Origin: Cyprinodon diabolis
Lineage: Eukaryota; Chordata; Actinopteri; Cyprinodontiformes; Cyprinodontidae
Direction: 5' to 3'
Length of the DNA: 64,000 nt
Assembly: GCA_030533445.1 (NCBI GenBank)
Contig: CM060081.1
Location: 22,614,611-22,678,610 of the forward strand
In this document: positions 23,101-36,200 of the stretch, in pieces
Numbering within the stretch: position 1 is the stretch's first letter
Layout: every line of letters starts with the position of its first letter
Notes under the pieces: model-generated
Seen by the model: the letters and a program-made list of their open reading frames with translations, nothing else
The model's database searches: none
What the model was told of the DNA's origin: nothing
Position numbers and translations under genes: made by a program

Positions 23101-26100
23101 TTCTAGGTATGCAGAGCAGGCTGGAGCCAGAAGACCTGAGTTCTATATCTGTATATACGCTATACTTATTTCTCAAGACTACACTTTACACCGTTGTCCA
23201 CATGTTTACATTGCATTTCAATATATTTGTCATATTCTTTCTACTCTGCCTTTCCTCTGATACTGATGGCTTTTAATCTCATTGTATTACGTATAATAAT
23301 AAAGGCCTTCCTATTCTGGATGTCCCTTTATGTTAAAAAATCCGGCATGGCACATTTGGCAGCAGAAGAGTCTATAGAGAAAGAACCACCAACTGACACT
23401 GTAGTGGATATACCATGCAGATGTTAGGATCTATTTTATAGGGTCCAGCAGAATATGGGCAGTGGAATAATGGAGTAAATATATTTATGCTGTGGCTATT
23501 ATTATTAACTATAGAGACAATCATACTAAATAAGATGAAATTGGGAAAAATTTAGATTTAACAGTTCCATTACAAGCTTTTTGTAGAATTTATAGAATAA
23601 ATATTTAAAAAAGAAAAACATCTTTTGTATAGAAAAATATGATCTACAGACTTTCACAGATTTGAAAAGTTAAAACTGGTTTTGTTTTTATGGATAAATT
23701 CCTCACTTGTGCTATTCTATTATGAACTGCGCCCCAGATTAGCATCTCAAGCATCTTTTCAATCGATTACTTAAAAAACTGTGGACATTTCAGGAGTTGC
23801 AGATGCTATTTTTTTATTAAAATTTTTATTATTTTTCATTTGAATGAAAAGTTGCTCTTAAGCCTCTAAAATGCTAAAGGGAAATGAGTAAGATTTGGAA
23901 ATGTTTGCATCCTTTGAACCGAGGAGGTGAATAACCAGCTGGTGTGTTACAAGCATGCAGTCTGAAAGCCCCCCCCAAAAAACACCGCGGTTTTGGACAA
24001 ATTCAGACAGATGGCGTGAGTAATTCCTGTAGGTGTGAAGGCCTTATTACTGCACGGTGTGCACCAACATATGTTGCCAGATTACATCTTTATCAGTAAA
24101 GAAAGTTAAATATATCAGTAAGACAAAAGAGAAGTAGTATCTGAAACATGTTTATAAGTTGGTAACTGACTCAAAATTTTGTCATATTATCAATATAAAG
24201 TATACAATAAAAGCTGATGATATAAAGTAAATGAATTCCAATAATAAACAGGAAAAGGGAAAAATGTCCCTTATTTGTGAACCTTAAAAAATATTGATTA
24301 TGATTTGATAATGCTGATTATCAGTGCTTATTTTTCATAAGCAATAAAAAAAAAGACTGGAACCTTGAAATATTTGACACTATGTTTGAACATCTCATTT
24401 AAAACAGAGAATAGGTTAATATTCAGTCATTGCATGCCGCTCATATTTTGCACCATATGAGCCTTTAAAATCCTGCTGGGCTTAAAATAGATTTGCTGAG
24501 TATTAATGCTACAGCAGAGGAATAATTCAATTTCATGTTTATCTACTTTAGAAAGTCATATGATTCAGGGACAGTCCCTGTCTGGTTTTGGTCCAACTGT
24601 TTAGATGGAAAAATCATATCAGATACAACTGGGATGTAGTCATTTTCTATGTGCAAGATAATACAGAAAAACAATCTGCTACAAGATCCAAATATAGGAT
24701 ACAGACTTCATGGTTTAAAACATTTGGTTTTAGTGTATATGGTAAAATAATATTCTTTATGGCTAAAATCTTATATTTTAGGCTACTGGTTGCTTTCTCT
24801 CCTGGTAGGCTTTGGCCTTCCATGTGCTCAATCAAGAATATGCAAGTTTTCTTTGGACTTATTCTTAAAGCCATTTATTTCCATAAGGTGCATTGTCTTT
24901 CCATTTCCATTTAGAACAAAATAAACCAATATAACCTCAAACTAAGCACAGCAGAAAACCGTTTGCCCCTTCTCCATTGGCAACACCTGAACAGAATGAG
25001 TCTGACCTTAAATAAAACCCCATCACTCTTCCAATATAATCAAAACACAAAAGGAGATGCCCCTCCAGGTGGAGATAAATACAGAAAAAAATAAGGTAAC
25101 TGGCTCCTAAAGAGATTTATTGAATCAAGTCAAATTAGGTGAAACCCCTTATGTCCTCCTACCTGTCATGACGCAGAGACTTCATGTCCACATACACTGT
25201 ACAGGGATCGGGACCAGTAGTTCCCTGTGAAGCACAAAAAGGTCCAACAGGTTCACATCTTTATGCTGACATGTTATTTATATTACTTTACAGAGGAAAA
25301 AAGAAAAGGTCTGTAATTGCAAATATTACTTGACTTTCTCAACTACAGATTATGTAGGAATCCTGTATTTCTGTTGCTATTTGAAGTCCTGCAGAAAGCA
25401 ATACTAATGTCTGGTTACCTGCAGGCAGATTGCAAGATTAACTCTGGAGCCAAAAGCAGTGCTGACAGCCCTGGGCGAGAGTCCCAAATCCTTAAACAGC
25501 TTGGAGAAGGACTGCGAGAGGGCAAGACGAGGGCGTTCCTCCGCAATCACTACGCAGCTTCTCACACACGAAAGGTTCACCCCGCGGGCCTAAAGTCCGC
25601 CGGACACAACAATCATATCCAAGAATCTGCTTGCCAAAACTTACGACTCTGTGCATGTCGAGTCCTTACCTTCAGCAACTCAGTCTGAGTGCCCAGCCCT
25701 TTAGTGCAGAGCTCCATAACAGAGTAGGAGCAAAAGGTGTCTCGAATGCGGTACTGACTAAGCGTGCTCAGCCACAGAGACAAGCAGCTCTCCAGCTCAA
25801 AAGGAGGGATCAGGATGGACTGGTGACCAGCGTAAACACTGCAGAGGAAAAGGGTAAACAATGATTAAGGTCTGAGAATAAAGAGTGTGGACACATGGCT
25901 ATTGACATGATGTAAATGTAAAGAAATAAATGGTCTATTGTACCTTGCAAGGCACCACAAGACAAAGCCCAGACCACAGTATGGATCCAGGCAAATGGCT
26001 ATTTGGCGAGATGAATAAAGCTCACACTGAAGCTTTATGGAGCGACATAGGGCACTGACTGCTGCGTGAGAGATCTGCAACAACGACACAAGAGGTTCAT

Positions 26101-27816
26101 TAGTATTGCTATTTTCTGAAATATGTCTCTCTTAACAGCAAATATCTTATCATCTACAACAATGCAACAATGTGCTGTGGTTCTAAAGGTGCAGTGGATT
26201 TTGTGAAACACAGCAAGTCCATTCTAGCAGAATATCTCATTTGATTTCCACCTGGGGCACTTCATTCAGTAGCTGTCATGGAGTCTAGCATGCCATGCAT
26301 ACTTTTTTATCTTCATGCAAATAATGACATTGAAGAAGTTTTATCTTGACACTACACACCCCTGATCTGACTTTAACATCATAACAGTTTAAATTTCCCC
26401 AGCTTCTGAAGATTGGTGTTAAATTACTGTGTTGTCTTTAGATAAAAACGCCTCATGATTGTTTTTGTTGTGAAAATTATTTCTTCAAAATAGCAGTGAA
26501 AACATGCAAAAAGCTGGTTAAGCTTTTCGAAAAGTTTGATTGCAGTAGGACCAATGAATATTTTTCTACGGGATTACTAAGAACGATAAAACTAATTTGA
26601 CATTCTGTTTTTATAAATTTTATAAATATTATATATTTTTTTATGAAAAAAAAATATATATATACATATATACCAATTTACATTATCTCAAAAATAGATC
26701 TCAAACTTGTAAATTAACTTAACGATGGCTTCATTATTTCCTTATGATGAGATGAAAAAATATCACGTTTGGTTTTTGTAGCAATACCAGCATATCATTT
26801 CAACTGTGAAGCCAAAACAAGACTTAAAGCTGGTTTTACTGTCATTATGGTTTATTCTAACATCTTTTTGAGATAATGACATTATAAATGTACATGTTGT
26901 ATCATCCTGTTACGTTGAGGTGAGAACCTTTCAAGCTTATTTTGGTCTGAAAATTGCTTCAATCATACTCTTTAGATGAGGTTGTTATGGTTCTTATTTG
27001 TTCTGACTCTGAGTTTTCTGTTATCAGCTGTTTTGTTATTTTCCATGATATTCAAGCATTCTTTAGTTACTCTCTGTTGCCCCCTTGTGATTGTTTTCTT
27101 TCCCATTGGATTCTCTCTTGCCAGTTCCACGCACACCTGCTCCTTATTCAGCTCATTAGTCCATCCTTTGTTCTGTTCTCCTTAAATACTCCACTTCTGC
27201 AGTCACTCAGTGCTGGTTCCTTCTCAATGCTGTACTCATCTACTCAGCTCATCTCCCCGTGGCTCCTCAGGCTCGTTTTCCTTCTGATGTCTCCATGGTT
27301 TTTGGTTTGTTAAACTTTTTAGTAAGATTTCTGGATTTTTACCTCTGTTTCCTTGTTCTTCAATTACCTGTCAGAACTATCTTTGCTTCACTCGGCTCTG
27401 CATCTGGGTCCTTAAGCAACCTAACCACCCATTGTTGACAGAGGTGAAATGAATCTCATGTGCTGCAATTAGATATTTATTGTTTCAGCATCTCAAGATG
27501 ATTGAAGCCAGATCCAGTTTTTTTAGTGGTTTATTTATTGTCATTGCAACATAAGATCTGAAGTTGTTTAGTAATGATGGGTTTATTACATCAGTGTAAC
27601 TTGAAACTGAGTATAACTGAGGAAACTAGTATTGTCACAAAAACTGTTCAAATAAATCTAGGTCTGACATGGTTAACTGAATTAATCTTGTTAATTATTT
27701 ATTAAATAATAATCTGCTACTATGGAAAAGTAATAATCGTTAGCTGGACATTACAGAATCTAAAACTAACCATTTGCTGAAAGAGCAAGCTGCTCAGAGC
27801 TGTAACTGGGCTGAAA

Positions 27817-27878
<62 letters not shown>

Positions 27879-30200
27879 GTAAGAATATGAAAAAACTTCT
27901 GTGAAGATACTCTATCTCCTCAAACTGCATTAAACCAAGTTGTTTCTTTTGTTTTTTGCATTTACAATATGCAATAAATGTTTAATGTTTGAGTTTACCT
28001 ATCGTAAGATTAACGGATTAATGAATAAAAAAAAATTGATCTATAAAATAATCAATACATTAGGTCTAAATCTTGTTTCACAATGAAAACTAGGGATGCA
28101 TGAGGTTGGAATTAGGGCCAATATCTGATATGCTGTTATTTTATAACTAATAACTGATACCAATCATTTTTACCCTAGACCTTCTTATAGACACTATCTA
28201 ATTTTCTCCCTCCTTTCTTATGCAGTTGTTGCAAGCAGCACTTTGCCTCTTTGTTCTTAAAACTTTAAAACCATCCTCACCACCGGCATGTAAACTTTAC
28301 CATCACTCCTGTGACAGACACTTGCCTCAATCCGGTACATGTGACCTGCTTACCCTGCATGCATAATTATCACTTGTTCGTCACATTACCAAGGGATACT
28401 AAAATTTCACACTTATGTCTTTTTGTCATGACAACTGTTTGATTATCTGGTTGTTATATTGCAGAAAATGGAAGAAAAATAGGAAAAATACATTTCCCCA
28501 GCTGAGCCTTTTTTGCTTGCACTTATCCACTGTCTCCTGGACTCTGCTGCAGCCTTATTAGTTATAAGTCTGGCATGATACAGCACATATCAAATGTTCC
28601 AACACTTGACAGCACTCAACTTTATATATATATATATATATATTTAATTTTTTTTCATTCATTTTTTGTTTTTTTATTTTTTTATATATTTTTTTCCCTC
28701 AAATCCAGGAATCTTCGTATTCCAAACTGTTTAAGAGGCAGTATTGGTTAGAAATGTGTAGAAAGCTGAATCTCACCTTGACACCAGTGAGCATTCCCGT
28801 AGTAGAGACGCTGAAGTCCAGATAAGCTATCATCTCTGCTGTGGGAGGCTTATAGATCTGCGGAGGCCGACGGCGGGGAAGGTCATCTGCAAACAAGCAG
28901 AGTGCACAGCTTTTACAGGTTAGAAAAGGCCACACAAGAGAAAAAAAATACAGAAATAACCTCTGTAAAAAGATGCTTATTGGGAAGCTTCTTTTATAAC
29001 TAGGTAACAACAATTCCCTGTAAGTCAAACTGAACTGGAAGTGGTGCCAACTATGTGTTGAGGTGAGGCATTTTTAGGTTCATTACCTGTATCAATGATG
29101 GTTGGCCAGGTTTTGATGTTCACAGAAGCTGCAGCCTCTTTAGAGCGCAGAATCCTCATGAGGTTCTGTGTTGTGAGGATGCAAGCAGCTTTACTGACCT
29201 GCCAACAAAACATAGGGATGATTCATCAGCAGAAGAATCTAAAAAAAAATCTAGATAAGAACATTAAACGCCCACACTTCCATTCATGCAACAGGATCAC
29301 ACTGCTTGATGTTAAATCGTTCAGCCAATGTTTCTTCAATTGACCGATTTAGATTTGTTTTGCAAATGAGATGTCTGCTCATTAGGTCATTTCTTTTTTT
29401 TTGTTATTTAAAATATACCCCCTTCCTTTCACCTAAAACATTATCTTTGGGGTTACTGATGAAAAAAAGAGATGAAAAAGCTCAAAGAGTATAAACATAT
29501 TTAAGCGGGGCACTGTAAAAAGCTTAAGTAAATAACTATCTCCAAATGTTTTATTATGTCTCAGTTTAAATGTTACTATGTTAACACAATTACCAAAAAA
29601 TAATGGACTAAAAACATTTCTAAGCAGATATTAAGAGGCCTACATCGATAATCATCCGAACAGTAGGCAGAGTGGCTGCCAGGTTCTGGGGGTGAGGAGG
29701 TCTGACGTTGACTGGAACACAGCCAGCGTAGAGACAGCCATAGAAGGCTGCAATCAGATCGATCCCTGGGGAAAACACAGGGGACAAAAGCACAGTTAGA
29801 AATCATCAAATCCTTAAGGTTCAACAGCATGTAACTGCATTGGGAACAATATTCATATATAGAGCCAGAGGCAGAACTTGCCAGGAGGATAGAGCAGCAC
29901 AACATTCTCTCCCGTGTTGATGCTGCTTTTCTCAGAAAGGGCAGCAGCTATCTTCTCTGCTCTCTTGTGGAGCTGGACGCAGGTTGCTGTGCCAACGGTT
30001 ACACCCTAAAGGACAAACGTGGAGATAAAAAACACAACAGTGTTGTAAAATAAAAATAACAAAGGTGCAAAACACTTGAGTAAAGTGATCATCTCATGTA
30101 CATCTCATTAACTTTGTACCTTTGCATTGAGGAGAACATAGAGGATGTGGTCTGGGTCTGTCTGGGCCCTCCACTGAAGAGCTTCAGTCAAATACTGATG
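20117..30200 (-). CDS. dip2b: dip2b exons for the second adenylate-forming repeat
   Basis: It starts with [20 protein letters not shown] (exon 30200-30120) and ends at the stop. The phosphate-loop region reads [18 protein letters not shown], closer to the acyl-adenylating consensus than repeat 1. Further landmarks are [69 protein letters not shown] text, [19 protein letters not shown] and [18 protein letters not shown]. The final exon encodes [20 protein letters not shown] and DPIYVAYNM. The stop codon is TGA at 20117-20119. This repeat is fatty-acyl-AMP-ligase-like by family. Confidence 0.95.
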
Positions 30201-33200
30201 CTGCAATTTGATAAGAAACCTAATGAGAAGTTGCACATCTAAACAAGTCAAACAACCACAGAGGACACACCTGAGGAAGAGTGTCATATGCGAAAAAGAA
30301 GAAACTGTTCCTCAGACTTGGCACTGCTTATTGGACATCAGCCCAACACAACCTGTTCATAAATCTCACTCTGAGTCAGCACAGCTCAGGATGTGAGAGA
30401 TAGTGAACATCGAGGATGCATCGCTTATCAATTCAAACAAGCATGCAGGTTCTTTCTTAAGTTTGCTCATTAAATATAGCCACAATACAGCACACAGGTT
30501 AGCATGTTACCAGCAGAAACACAGGTATGGGAAACATGCCAGGCAGGACTGTAGTTCTTACCATCACAGTGGGCCACATACAGAGCTACATCCAGAGAGA
30601 CATAAGGGCAAAGAGAAAAAAGAATCCAGATTTTTCTGTAAAACTAACTTCAGCCAGAGCTTTGACAATTAGTATAGGGGCACTAAAAGTATTCAAGCAT
30701 TTCAAGCATCACCTTTTATAACTAAAAAAAACAAACAAACAAAAAACAATATTGAGCATTACATTTGTCGGCGTGCAAATCATTCATGCATTTATGTAAA
30801 TCTGGTCAGTAGGAGGCTTTGTTTAACTTATCATGAGACATTTGCACATTTGAGCTCAGCCTAACAGCAGAAAAATATTGGACATAGCATGCCCTTTTCT
30901 GGAGGACCTTGTAGTCCTTTTCCTGTAAACATTACAGAGCAAATGTGTCTTATACTCCACTCAAATATAGGCATTTTTAACTCCTGATTCATTGAATACA
31001 TAATGTATCTTAATAACATTTCAGGGAGCATGGAGGAGGTTCTTCGTTTTTATGGAGATGGCAAACTGTCAGGAATGCAGTTTGATGGCAAATTTCAATC
31101 TGATGCAAAAACTTGTGCATGTATGCACATTATTTATGTTTAAGTGTAGTTATGAAGAGATAGCTTTGATTCTCTTTTAAAATAACACTCACACATCAAT
31201 TCGGTCTCTGCCTTCTTAAATCTTATTAATTTTGCAAAGAGAATAGTATTGCTTATTTTTCTTAACTATGTTTTGATAATCTCCATATGCCATCGCTAAT
31301 ATTTAAGTTCCACCAATGTGAACTTCTAAGCTTACTATTTACTCCCACTGCCAGCGTGTTTTCTGCATTCCAGAGCTGGCATGTGGTTCAAAGTCCTACA
31401 GCACAGATTACCTTTCGGACAAGATCTTGGTCTTCAATCATACCCAGGTCCCTCCCTACTGCCTGGGCAATCCGCTTCCCTGCCACCAGGTTGCCCACCA
31501 TGACGGATGCAGGACCTACACCGACTACAGGAAGGAGCAAAACATCATTAAGAGGCAAAGGAAAAAACAACACATAACATAAGATAAAAGAGGATTTACT
31601 GACTATTTAGTCAAAGGGAATTATATTAATGGGTCTAAAAGTAGGAAAAAATGTCAATATAGAATAACATCCAGTAGATATTTCTGCATGTCAAGTATAT
31701 TAATGAAAGTCCGTCCGTCCGTCCGTCCGTCCATCCGTCCGTCCATCCATCCATATTTTTTTGGAGAAATCCTTATCACTCTCACTTACCGGGCTGCTTC
31801 TGGCGGGGCTTTGGCAGGTTAGTGACACATGTATGTGGACACATCAGGATATTGCAGGGATGCAAGCTCCCTTCCAAGAAGAATTGCTTGGTGTCGGAGA
31901 TGTGGATACCACCAAGGGGCGTTTTGGGCAAGGTGTTTGCTGGGACCAGTGCCAGACAGTAGAGGCCAACCTGGTGAATGCTGTCGATAGCCTGCAGCAG
32001 AAGCCAGCCAACTGGGTCAAATATGTTGAGTAATATTTATTGTTTAAAGAAATGAAATGCAAATTTCTTGATTTACCTGCAGCACTCTACTCATCCACTG
32101 GAAGCTGTCCTCCTCACTGGCATCTGGTCGTTGCTCTGCAACAATTACTACCCTCTCGTCATAGAACACCGTGACTGAAAACACAGCAATCCTGTGACAG
32201 AGAAACAAAGAGGAATGGACTGATAGCGTCTTAGAGGGACAGTTTCACAGTCCAGTGAAAGAAAAAACCTTATTGTTCTTTGCAAATGTATTCATACCTC
32301 ATCAACTTCTTAATTTTTTTTTCATTGGAATCTTATGTGATAGACCAGCATAAAGTTTAGTAGCACATAACTGTGAAGTGTTTGGAAAATAATGCATGAT
32401 CTAAAAAATCATCAGAACTTTAACCATGAAAAGTGTTCTTTATTTTATTTTTGAGTCTTTGAGTTGATACTTATTAAACCCGCCAAAGTATTTTGGACTT
32501 TATCTGTAGTTGCTTTGCATGTCCTCAGACTAGAGTTAGACCAATATGTCGGCAAGCCGATATTTCGGGACAACATTTGTGCTTTTTTTCTTGTATCGGC
32601 ATCAGCTGTGGATTCATGCATGTGTTGGATGATTAACACCTGCATTCAGCAGCAATACATTTATTACCACTCCCCTCCATTTACTACCAATTCACTGCAA
32701 AAACCCTTAATTTGAGTAGGTAAATAAGATGATTTGCCAATGCAATGATTATTTTTAATCTTAAAATAAGATAATTAGATAATATGCACTTGAAATAAAT
32801 AAATACAATTGTTTTTTTCTTATTTTAAATGTAACTTGTCTTGTTTCTTTGGCAAAAGAGTCTCACTTATCAATTCAAGAAAAAAATGCACTTATTTTAA
32901 TAAAAAATTACATTTAGATTTACATTTTTTTGCAGCATTGTTTATGTTTTGTTTAAGTTGTTAGTGTTTATTTTTGTTAAAATTGAGACTATTGTAACAT
33001 GTACTATCAGTTATGTTATTGTTATCATGCAAATGGAATATCAGGAATCGGTTAGACTGCTGTCAAAATGATCCCTCTTGGCATTGGTCTTAAAAAACCT
33101 GTATCGATCTAACTCTACCTCAAACTGACATTTTTCTTAATTCTTCTGTGCAACATAGCTCTACCTCACTAACACCGAATGGAGACTATTTAAAGAATAA

Positions 33201-36200
33201 TAATGAACATTGGATGCATTATTTGAAACCTTTCCTAAGCACTGATCAAAACCCATTGCAGCCTTTGCTATATATTTTTTGTTGAGTTTTTGCACCACTA
33301 GTGGCTTGTTTTTCGACCGTAGACTGAATGAGAGAGGGGGAGAGACATGCGGCAAAAGGACCACAGGTCGGATTCGAACCCGGGTTGGCCACGTCTGGAA
33401 GATGAATCTCGGCTGCAGTCACGGTTCTCTTATAGTCCTGAACATGTTTTTCTTTAAGGATCACCCTGTATTTATCTAATTAAATTTTTTTTCTATCAAC
33501 TATGACCAGCTGTCCAATACCTGGTGAAGAGAAACATCCCCCAGGAGGATACATCCAACTTGCTTCATGGGTGGGACGACGTGTTCAGTCTGATGTGCTG
33601 CACTGTTCTGTCTAATAAAGATTAGCTTTATTTTGGTCTTGTTGCACTCAGGCAGGTTTTAAACAGAACTCCTTGCAGTTTTCTTTCAGTGGTTACTTCA
33701 GTTTTGTCACTCTTTCAGGAAAGACAAGCTCTGTAGAGTGAATAGTAATAGTTTTTCAGTTGTTAGATCATCCCACCTAAGTCTCGGTGGACTGCCATGC
33801 CCTGATAGGTTTGCTTTATTGTTTAATACACTTCTATTTTTAGGAGATGTAAATATTTTATATTAATCCAATATTGCTTTAAATATCTCCACTTCTTGAT
33901 CTGTCTGCTGTGTTTCTTAGTCTTTGTGATGCTGGTTTTTATTGCTAATGTTGTAGCAAACCTGCAGCCTTCACAGAATAGCTGGATTTACAATCACTTC
34001 CAATTGCTTAAATCGTGTATTATTTCCCTGCCTCACATTGTGTTTGCCTGTTGTGTACATTTTGAGTGTAATGTGTGGTTATAAAGTTAAGAAATATGAA
34101 AAAGCACCTTATTGTTTCCCAGATTTTGGTCACTGTATGTTTGCTTTTAACCACTAGATGTCAGTAGTGATAAACACGGCGAGCCATGGTAATAAAATGC
34201 ACACCAACCTTCCACGGTAGACTGTTTTAACTGGCTCCACAGCCAGAGCAGTGGCCACTAGGTCATCAGCGTTGTGCCTCCGTCCGCTAACCATTAGCAA
34301 GCCTTCTATCTTTCCCACCACGAAGATCAGACTACCCTGTGCAGAAGGTGGAGGGGAGACAAAGCTGAGCCACTATCCTGCAAATGAGGGGAGAAAGGAT
34401 TTACACAACCAGACAGTACAGTCTAACTTACTGGGCCAACAAACCCCAGGAGTCCAGAGCGCACAAATGGAATCTCTCCTATGGGAACTCCGCTAGCATT
34501 AACCGGTATCACCTGATCAAAGTTAGAAAAAGAAGAAAATGGACAAATTATTGAAGACAAAACAGACAAGCTCATGTTTCCTGTTAGCACAAAAACAGGA
34601 GCGTGTTGGATCCTTTCCCCCATGTCATACCTCGAAAGTGTTTTTGGTGAGTCCAGGCAGGCCGTAGTACATTGTGCCTCCAGCGCGGGAGTTGATTATT
34701 ATCTCTCCAATCTCATCCGTTTTACAAAGCTGAGGAGGTCCATCTGGTCTAACTATACACATCAGAGCTGAACGTATAAAAGAGGAAAACAGAGACCATG
34801 GTTAAATGGAAGACTTAAAACAAAGATCCTGGCTGTAGTACAGATGTCTTTCTGTCTGGGATATTAGTTTATCTCCCAGAGATTAATGATAGTAAGAGTT
34901 TGGAAATATGATTCAATATACATGCACTAAAAGAGGATATTCACATAATCATGTTTCAAGTTATTTCATCCAGGTAAAAACTCATGACAGTTACGGATCA
35001 TTAGTCCCTGCAGTAAAACATAGAATTTGTTTCCACGTACTAACATAATAGACCTTACACCTTAGAATGTCTCATGGTCTTTTGCAGCTCACACCAAAGG
35101 CTGTATAAATATGTCATTCTTATTTTTCACGACTACATCTGCTTATCCTCACCCCCGGGCATGACGTGTCCCACGTCTTGTACAGTCAGAGCAGAGTTCT
35201 TGTCCTCTGTGTTGACTCGGATGACTCCGTAGCTCAGACCGCCCATGGAAAGGATGGCACGTGCAGGGAGAGGTGCACCTGGAACCCCTGGCCTAAAGAA
35301 AGCCAAAGATTGACTAATTCATTGTGTTGTTTTTGGGCTCTAATGGGGGAAAAAAACCCAAAAAACTATATATATATGTATATATATCTCCACTGTGAGA
35401 TCAATAAGGTCAATTAATCAATCAATGTTCAGATGATCTATTTTGTTTTTTTAAGGATACCACTGAAAGACTCAGACTGCTTTGATCAGATGCAGCTTAC
35501 AATGGAAAGACCAACTCCAACTGGGGTATATTTTTATAGACACAGACACTTCATAAACAGTACAGTAACCCCTCGAAGAACGGAAAAAAATAAAGCCAGT
35601 GATGTCCTAATCATAGTGTCATTGCATAGGCCCCAAATTTAGTGTGTCTGGTTAAAAATTAAGATAAGACAACTGCAGGATCTAGTTCAGGGTCTACTTT
35701 TTCGTTATTAAGTACACACAAACAATTTGAAGAACAAAGAAACAGTGAGCTACCTGCGTATAGCTACAGTCATGGCCTCAGGAGAGGCAGCACAGGGGCA
35801 GATAACTTCAGGCTTTAGTCCATGTGACTGAAACAGATTCAGGAAGGCATCACAGGAAGAGACAGACCCTGGAAAAGAGCAGATAGGCAATTCACTCATG
35901 TTAACCCTTTGACACCTGAATTCATATACTTGTATGTAAAATGCTTGTACGTGTTTTTTTGCCTTTAAGTAGTTATAAAATTGAGATTGTTACTTTGACT
36001 AAGGCACAAAAAAGATAGCAATTTAGTTATGGTGCAAATTTGTAACAACAGTTGTACCAGAAAGAAGTGCTTGCCCAAAGCTCCTAGGTCCCCACTGAAT
36101 ATGTAACTGGTATTGGGGGAATGCACTTTCTAAAATTTTTTTTAAGGCACTAGTGGATCGTTTTTTGACCGTAGGCTGACAGGAAAGGGGGTATGAGAGA

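Noticed and set aside
22946..23176. 76-aa minus ORF as a host gene
   Set aside because: Its sequence is the C-terminus of an L2-type LINE and is followed by the LINE 3' UTR and short-repeat tail.
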